From the NCBI GenBank assembly GCA_963575745.1, contig CAUYUJ010002762.1, forward strand, positions 40,001 to 86,036: a stretch of DNA of 46,036 bases, read 5' to 3'. Position 1 is the first letter of the stretch, and each line of letters starts with the position of its first letter. This stretch comes from Prorocentrum cordatum (taxonomy: Eukaryota > Sar > Dinophyceae > Prorocentrales > Prorocentraceae). The translations under genes and the position numbers were made by a program. The notes under the pieces were generated by a model. It was not told the DNA's origin. It made no database searches and saw only the letters and a program-made list of their open reading frames with translations. Below are positions 39,571 through 46,036 of this stretch, one piece after another.

Positions 39571-42500
39571 ATGGCGGAAGTAATGCCGGATCGCAAAGGT
39601 TCCGCGACTGGCATCAAGGATGTGGAGCGACGATACCCGATTTCGTGGTCTGGGCTTAGTCATACAGTCTCGTTGCGGGGTGGTAGGAGTAAGACAATTG
39701 TGAGCAATGTGTCTGGTCATTGCGACCCAGGACAAATGATGGCCATCATGGGACCCTCGGGATGCGGCAAGACATCGTTGCTTGACCTCTTGGGCGGTCG
39801 TGTGGGCAGCGGCACCACCTCGGGCGAGATTCTGATCGGCTGTAAGCAGCACCCCGCTAACATCCGCAAGATCGTCAGTTACGTTACGCAGGAGGATTCG
39901 CTCCTGACTTGCTTCACCGTGCGCGAGACGCTGCGGTACGCCTCGCGGCTCGCTGCGATCCCCTCGAAGGCCAGAGAGGAGGCAATCCAGCAGGTCATCG
40001 TGCAGATGGGACTGCTGGTTTGCGCCGACACCCGCGTCGGAGACCCGCTGATCAAAGGCATCTCGGGTGGCCAGAAGCGCCGTCTGAGCATCGCCATCGA
40101 ACTGTTGCATCGGTCCCCCATCCTCTTGCTGGACGAGCCGACGTCGGGCCTGGACTCCACGGCCGCCATGCAGGTGATCGAGCATTTGCGCGATGTCGCG
40201 CAGAAGGGCCACACCGTTGTCATGAGCATTCACCAGGCGAGCTCCAGGGCATACGGTCTCTTCGACTCGCTGTGCCTGCTGTCGAAGGGCCAACAGGTCT
40301 ACTTCGGCCCCACGACCGACGTCGCCATCGAGCACTTTGCCGCGCAGGGCCACGAGTGCCCGCGGTATTCCAACCCTGCGGAGTTCTTCCTCGACGTCAT
40401 CAACACCGACTTCGGGGCAGAGAACGGCGGGGCGAGGCTGGAGGGCCTTGTCAGGGCCTTCGAGAAGTCCGAGCTGGCGAGCTCCATGCGGGAGGCCCTG
40501 AGGCAGCAAGAGATCCCGCAGGATGGCGGGGTCTCCCGGGAGAGCGCAGGCCCGTTCCGCCAGTTTGCCGTCCTGTTGCTGCGGATGCTGCACATGAACT
40601 AGAAGAATCCGTACATATTCGGTGTGCGCCTGGCCATGTACATCGCGCTTGCGTTCATGGTCGGAACCATGTACTACGACGTGGGTGAGGTGGCTCGTGG
40701 AGGTGAGCCTGTTGCCGCTGCAGCCGCGGCCACCTCGCTCCTGGCTCTGCTGTTCTACGTGCAGGCATTTCTCGTCTTCATGTCCGTCGCGATCCTCCCG
40801 TTCTTCCTCGAGATCAGGGACGTCTTCCGGCGGGAACGAGCCAACGGACAGATCACCTGTCTGCCGTACGTGCTCGCCGACTTCCTCGCCGGACTTCCCG
40901 GCGTCACTCTCATTGCTCTGATCTCCACGATGCTCGTCGTGTGGCTGGCGAATCTCAATGGCTTCGCCCAGTTCTTCGCGAACCTGCTGCTGTCTCTGAT
41001 CGTGGCCGAGTCCCTCATGCACGTGATCGGCGCCGCCCAGCCACACTACATTAGAAAGAGCGTGTTCTACCGCTGCTGGCGGAAAACCGGGGGGGGTCAC
41101 TACCGGTTCGAACCCCTCCCCCCCCCCCCCCCCCCCTCCGGAAAACCGGGGGGGTCACTACCGGTTCGAACCCCTCCCCCCCCCCCCCCCCCTGCTCATC
41201 ATGAAAAGGGGGGGGGGGTCACTACCGGTTCGAACCCCTCCCCCCCCCCCTCCGGATCCGGAAAACCGGGGGGGGTCACTACCGGTTCGAACCCCCCCCC
41301 CCTCGAAAACCGAGTGGGGGTGCGGACAGTGGTGGGGACGGTGTTGGTGGGGACAGTGGTGAGGGGATAGCGGGACAGTGGTGGGGACAGTGGGACAGTG
41401 GGACAGTGGTGGGGACGGTAGTGGTGGGGACAGTGGTGGGGACAATGGTGGGAACAGGGGGGGACAGTGGACAGTGGTGGTGACGGTGGTGGTGGGGACA
41501 GTGGTGTGGGGACAATGGGAATGAGGTGGAAACAGTGGGACAGTGGAGGGTACAATGGTGGTGGGGACAGTGGTGAAGGCGGTGGCGAGGACGGCGGTGG
41601 GACAATGGGACAGAGGTACAGTGGGGACAGTGGTGGGGACAGTGGGGACAGTGGTGGGAACAGTGGGACAGCTCAGTGGGACAGCGGAGGAGTCAGTGGG
41701 ACAGTGGGGACAGTGGGGATAGTCGGGCAGTGGTTGGGGCCGTGGAGACAGTGGGGAGAGTGGAACCGTGGTGGGAACAGTTCTGGGGACAGCGGGGACA
41801 GTGCGACAGTGGTGGGGCCACTGGTGGGGACAGTAGGGGCGGTGGTGGAACCAGTGGGGACAGCGGTGGTGAGGACAGTGGTGCTGGGAACACCAGTGGG
41901 GGATGTGATGCGGACGGTGGTGGGGACCGGGAGTCGTTTGCTGGCGGTGAGTAGGGGGGGGGGGGAAAGGGGAAGGGGGGGTTCGAACCGGTAGTGACCC
42001 CCCTTCGGTTTTCCGGATCCGGAGGGGGGGGGGGGGGGGGGGGGGGGGAGGGGTTCGAACCCGTAGTGACCCCCCCCCGTTTTTCGAGCGGGAGGGGGGG
42101 GGGGGGGGGGAGGGGTTAGGGGAGGGGGGGTTTTGCCGGGGAGGGGGGGGGGGGGAGGGGTTTCCAGCAGGGGGGGAGGGATTTTCGGAGGGGGGGGGGG
42201 GGGGGCGAGGGCTCCGGGGGGGTTTCCACAGCGGCGGTGACCCCCGGGCTCCGGAGGAAAAGGCTGGCAACTTTCCACAGTAAAGCGGCGGTGGATCACG
42301 CTCTCTCCTACATTATCGGCATGGCATTCGGGGCGGGCCTCTTCGGCATGTTCATGCTCTGCGAGGGATTCATGGTCAAGCCCCAGGACATCCCGGACGG
42401 CTGGGTCTGGGGCTATTACCTCGCCTTCCACACTTACTCTTTCGAGTGGTTCGTGCACAACCAATTCGACGACGGGACGCTCGTCGGCGAGGCCGTCTTG

Positions 42501-42623
42501 AAGAGCTTCGAAATGGAGGATGTGGACCCGCTTCGGAACGCTCTCATCCTGTCGGCGAACGCGGCCGTCTTCCAGGCGGCTTATTTCATGGTCCTGAAAG
42601 TCTTCCACACAGGGAAGCGTTGA
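39571..42623 (+). CDS. ABC transporter G-family half-transporter, interrupted
   Basis: Membrane ATPase exporting lipids or other hydrophobic substrates; the exact substrate cannot be told. Exon-like part 1 (39571-41053) has Walker [10 protein letters not shown] at 61-69, Q-loop Gln 107, signature ISGGQKRR at 164-171, Walker B ILLLDEP at 184-190, D-loop, and switch His 221. Membrane segments follow, including TM1 [17 protein letters not shown] and the FRRERANGQ...LADFLAGLP stretch typical of ABCG. Part 2 (42308-42623) carries [20 protein letters not shown], the [20 protein letters not shown] region and a stop at 42621. NBD-then-TMD order and one half-unit are the White/ABCG layout. Two defects: an in-frame TAG at 40600 where a Trp would fit, and the 1,254-bp insertion at 41054-42307. 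The Met at 39571 is the first after the leader relic, and no intron splits the NBD, consistent with a retrogene. Confidence 0.85.
41054..42307. mobile_element. Introner-like or MITE-like insertion in the ABCG gene, TIR 23 bp, TSD 8 bp
   Basis: Flanked by exact direct repeats CTACATTA (41046-41053 and 42308-42315). Inside them the ends are inverted repeats: 41054-41076 starts GAAAGAGCGTG and 42285-42307 is its complement, with 19 of 23 positions matching. Removing the element and one CTACATTA (1,262 bp) joins P-H-Y-I to I-G-M-A-F in frame, as expected for an ABCG protein. The interior has four or more copies of GGTCACTACCGGTTCGAACC on the left, two reversed copies on the right, long G and C runs, and a GGGGACAGTGGTG minisatellite in the middle. 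No protein is encoded. At the repeat boundaries only AT...AC can be drawn as an intron; GT-AG, GC-AG and GA-AG cannot. Confidence 0.9.
41320..41945 (+). repeat. Degenerate GGGGACAGTGGTG minisatellite
   Basis: The unit of about 9-13 bp repeats with many variants (GGGACAGTGG, GGTGGGGACAG) across the centre of the insertion in the ABCG gene. Confidence 0.85.
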
Positions 42624-43189
42624 GGGCAGGTTTGCGGCAGCGAAGAGTCTAGCGTGGCGTGAATGCTAGTCGTTGCATACCGATATGGAAGTCGCGGGCA
42701 CAACGGTCAAGAGCAGCAATCCGCCCTGCTCATAGATGGACACCAAACCTGGCCTTTGTTTTGCGCGCGCAGCGGTTCTTTTGCGATGCTGGTTGTTGTG
42801 TCTGCTGTGGAAAGCATGTGGAGCCAACCGCCAGTCTGTACAATATGCAGTTAGGCAGTTGCGAAGCACTACGTTGCGTGCGCGTGGAGCTCGCTTGGAG
42901 CTGGAGCGCATCGCAGTCATGCAATCCAAAGCAAGAATCGCCCCCACCCCCAAGATGACACGCTTAGACGTATCACGCTGGATTTACATACTCTGTTTTG
43001 CATTTAGGGTTCTAACTCCCATAAGTGGAACAGTCGTTGCATTCTGCCATCCTGAATTGCACGCCTGCTGTAATTTGCATCTGTCGCAAAGCCCGTTGTA
43101 ACAATGTCCGTTGCTACTCGGTGTGGGTTCATCCTCCCACGCGTCGGACCTTCGACGCCAATGTGCATAGGTGATGGGCAGTTGCCGTG
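42624..43189. other. Downstream of the ABCG gene; nothing recognised
   Basis: Lower-repeat, mixed sequence that may include the 3' UTR. No domain, element or terminator-like signal was seen. Confidence 0.5.
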
Positions 43190-43440
43190 GCGGAAGAAAA
43201 ACAAAGACAGCCCAAGAGGCCGCCAAGACGGCCCAAAACGGCCCCAAGACGGGCAAGAGCCCCGAGGAGGCTCCCGAGGCGCCTCCGACAAGTCCCAAGA
43301 TGCCACCAGGAGACCCCAGACAACAAATGCAGAGGCCCCACCCCCCAGAAATCCCAAAGAACCCTTCAAGAACGTCCACAAACGGCGTAGAAAGAGACTT
43401 CCAGCATGGTTCTGCCAGGCTCTTGAGGGGCTCTCGGGCA
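43190..43440 (-). repeat. Reversed stretch of the array motif
   Basis: CCCAAGAGGCCGCCAAGACGG and CCCCAAGACGGGC pieces are the complement of the 7815-12880 motif. It grades into unique sequence by about 43400. Confidence 0.7.
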
Positions 43441-43529
43441 TCCCCCCTTAGGCTGCCCAGGGTCCTCCTCGTGGCTGCCTTGCGCGACCTCCTGGAGCCT
43501 TATTCAGCGTCCCCTGAAGCGTCCATCAG

Positions 43530-44654
43530 GAATTCTTCACGCTTCGCGTATCCCCACCAGCCCATCTCAAAACAGCAATTCTTGCGAAGCATGCCGACAG
43601 TCGTGTTTTTCAGGCGTGTTTCCGCCTGCCCCCGCATATCTCCCATGTTCCTCCTTCCTCCCGCCTCCTTGTACAGCCTTTTTGTGGTGGGAGCGGGAGA
43701 AGGACGAGGCGGAGGAGGAGGGAGAGAAAGCGTTCCTCGTGGTTTGAGTCGTTTGGGGTTTCTCGTCCTGGTGTGAGTCGTTCGGGCCCTTCTTCCTGGT
43801 GTGAGTCGTTCGGGCTCTTCGTGGTGTGAGTCGTTCGGGCTCTTCGTCCTGGTGTGAGTCGTTCGGGCTTCTCGTGGTGTGAGTTGTTCGGGCCCCTCGT
43901 CCTGGTGTGAGTCGTTCGGGCCCCTCCTCCTGGTGTGACTCGTTCGGGCTCCTCGTGGTGTGAGTCGTTCGGGGCCCTCGTCGTGGTGTGAGTCGTTCGG
44001 GCTCCTCGTGGTGTGAGTCGTTCGGGCGCCTCGTCCTGGTGTGAGTCGTTCGGGCCCCTCCTTCTGGTGTGAGTCGTTCGGGCTCTTCGTGGTGTGAGTC
44101 GTTCGGGCCCCTCGTCCTGGTGTGAGTCGTTCTTGGGGGCCTCCCCAGGGGCTTCTAGGAGCGTCTTGGGTGCCTTGGGGGAGCCTCTTCGGGCCTCTTG
44201 GGGGCCTCTTGGAGGCCGTTTGGGGCGTCTTGGGGGGCTTTTGGCGGCCCCACGGGTTTCCAGGAGCGTCTTGGGTGCCTCGGGGGGGCCTCTCGGGGCC
44301 TCTTGGGGGCCTCTTGGGGGCATCTTGGCGGCCTCTTGGAGGCCTCTTGGGGCCTCTTGGGGCTCTTTGGGAGGGGTCTGGGAGGCATCTTGGGGCCATT
44401 TTTCGGGCGATCGATCACAGCTGGGGCGAGCACTTTTCTGCCCCCCCCGTCGGGGCCACAATCCTCGTGAGGGGTGTCGAATTTTTAGCCCTCCCAGGGA
44501 TAGAAACAGGACCCTCTGACCACCCGCGAAACCCCCTCTCCAGGCCCAGGGGGAGGGGGTAGGGGGAGGGGTAAACCCCTCCCCGAAGGGGAAGAAGGGG
44601 GGTTGAGAACCGAGAGGGCTCGCTAAACCACTCACGCCCAAAGGGCTGGTGGGA
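43530..44654 (+). repeat. Dispersed repeat R3, copy 2, with expanded minisatellite
   Basis: Same ends as copy 1 (35950-36929). The GTGTGAGTCGTTCGGGC minisatellite is longer here (43740-44130, about 15 units against 7) and is followed by a CTTGGGGGCCTC array (44130-44400) and the GC-rich end with CGTCGGGGCCACAATCCTCG. The right edge coincides with the beginning of the coding-like sequence at 44646. Confidence 0.88.
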
Positions 44655-45543
44655 CTACTACGTGGGCTCCACCAAGCGGGCCACGCAGTTCTGCAGCGAC
44701 GCCATGGCCAAATCGCCACGCGGAGGCCGCGCAGTGGCGCGGGCGGACTCTCCGAACACTACGGGTGGTCAGCAGCAGGGCGGCGCGAAGAACTTACCGA
44801 TCCTCGCCCAGCGAAACCAGCGCCGCAACGGCCAGGACGAGCAGATCTCTGGCAGCATGGAGCACAGGCTCAACCTCGCCCACACGAGCGCCCTCACCGC
44901 CCCGAAGTTCTCCGAAGAAGGCCTTTCTCCAACGCAGTGGCTGGTGAACGGGCTTCAGCGGCAATACGACCGACCGCCTCACTATCTCGCTCGGCACCTC
45001 AAGGCGAACACGCGCCAGAACCCGTGCGAGGAGATGGAAACGGCGCATACGGCACTACATCTCGAGCACCAGATCGACAAGGTAAAGAAGGCGCTCGATG
45101 CTGCATCAGGACTAGAGAGCATCTTTACCGATCGCTCCAGGCACCTCCACGGCCCGTTCCCATGGGAACACGACTACGAGCGCAAGCAGTTCGAAGAGAC
45201 CGACGACTACTACACCAAGTGGACCAAGGGCGCGAGGGGGATGGGCTACGACGTCGTGGAGCCGCAGGCCACGCAGAGCCCGCTCCGCCAGAACACGACG
45301 CACAGCAACTTCCAGCCGCGCGCGCCGCGCGACAAGCCGAGCGAGCCTACTAAGGGCTGGGAGACCAGGTACTACCAGGTCACGAGCGAGAGCGGAGACA
45401 TCCGCACAAGGTGCAGGTATGCGGCGGCGGCGGCAGGAGGGGGCCTTAGCATGGACTGAATTGGAGGCCTCGAGGCAGAGTCACAACGGCCAGAGTGAGA
45501 GCTGGTACTACATTGCCAATTCAGACTACTGCTGGGATTTTAA
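44646..45543 (+). CDS. Unrecognised hydrophilic protein, 3' exons
   Basis: The frame open at 44646-45459 begins GWWDYYVGSTKRATQFCSDA, just after an acceptor-like CCCAAAG at the end of repeat R3, so an upstream exon is likely. The first Met in frame is at 44704. The protein is hydrophilic and partly helical (HTALHLEHQIDKVKKALDAA), then Tyr/Asp-rich (FEETDDYYTKWTKGARGMGY) and contains KGWETRYYQVTSESGDIRTR. Near the end the frame becomes poly-Ala. A short intron at 45417-45474 (CAG|GTATGC to CGAG|G) would join it to SWYYIANSDYCWDFKLAGAV and a stop at 45541. GC-ending codons support coding. I do not recognise the family. Confidence 0.5.
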
Positions 45544-46036
45544 GCTCGCAGGGGCAGTCTAATCGTATCCAGAGCAGGGCTCACCAGAAGTTCGACTTCT
45601 ACTACTGAGAGCGGCTCTGCGACTAGTCTGCTAGCACTCCTGCCATCCAGTGAGACGGCCATTACATCGCATACTGACGCAAGTGCTGTTATTATCTTTT
45701 TTTTTTGCGGGAGGGGGGGCGTGGAGAGTGCGGAGGCGGGGGGGGGGGGGGGCGAAAGGTCCCCAGAGGCGCGGCCCCGCTCGCAACGAATGTGGGCACC
45801 CGCACCTCCTGTTTTTGTTGTCCTGTCCGTTCCCCAGCAGGGCAGGGCCACCTGCATCGGGGCAGTGCGTCCCCTATTTCTGCGCGGGGCGCGCGCTCCC
45901 CAGGCTGCCCCGAGGTTCAAGCGATCCAAGGGCGCTGCATCCACATGCTACCTACGGAACCCAGGCCTATGACTAGTTCCAGGGCGAGCGCCCCCCGACG
46001 GCTTTATCCTTGTCCTTATTATCCTCCCCCTCCTCC
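45544..46036. other. Window end; homopolymer-rich, no gene recognised
   Basis: Contains a T9 run (about 45694), G runs near 45713 and 45742 and a CTCC-rich end. No coding or element evidence. Confidence 0.5.

Overview
This window looks like nuclear DNA of a dinoflagellate. A 17-nt exact match to the dinoflagellate spliced leader (TCCGTAGCCATTTTGGC, 39478-39494) lies 76 bases upstream of a protein-coding gene. The DNA is GC-rich, very gene-poor, and packed with micro- and minisatellites. It holds several decayed LINE elements with endonuclease, reverse transcriptase and C2H2 fingers. The genus cannot be fixed from sequence alone; a Prorocentrum-, Polarella- or Symbiodinium-like genome would all fit.

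Layout. 150-4616 (-): LINE A, with endonuclease, RT, three Cys/His fingers and an extra C-terminal domain. 4.6-7.8 kb: trinucleotide and CA/CGCA microsatellites, a short inverted-repeat (MITE-like) element and a cluster of perfect hairpins. 7.8-12.9 kb: a 5-kb array of a degenerate CTTGG/GGCC-rich motif with a higher-order period near 1.4 kb. 12.9-14.3 kb: tandem arrays of 42, about 20 and 5 bp. 15.9-17.4 kb (+): a Cys-rich protein with a tail of 18-residue repeats. 17.9-22.5 kb: palindromes, several short inverted-repeat elements, an AT-rich island inserted in a dispersed repeat, and a large inverted duplication. 23.5-27.1 kb (+): LINE B, with ORF1, endonuclease and RT. 27.1-31.0 kb: more short elements, an 89-bp minisatellite and a 560-bp CTC tract. 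31.0-35.4 kb (+): LINE C, a relative of LINE A. 35.9-39.5 kb: a dispersed repeat (second copy at 43.5-44.65 kb, its first 402 bp about 98% identical) and a pyrimidine-rich satellite.

39.48-42.62 kb (+) is the clearest host gene: an ABCG half-transporter preceded by a spliced-leader relic, so probably a retrogene. It has one in-frame TAG and is interrupted by a 1,254-bp insertion. That insertion has 23-bp terminal inverted repeats and an exact 8-bp target duplication (CTACATTA), and removing it plus one duplication copy restores the reading frame exactly. This introner-like or transposon-like insertion is the most interesting object here. 44.65-45.54 kb (+) holds an unrecognised gene fragment that starts where a dispersed repeat ends.

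The genes do not form an operon or pathway. The shared theme is mobile DNA: LINEs, which could supply reverse transcriptase for retrogenes, and at least five families of short inverted-repeat elements.
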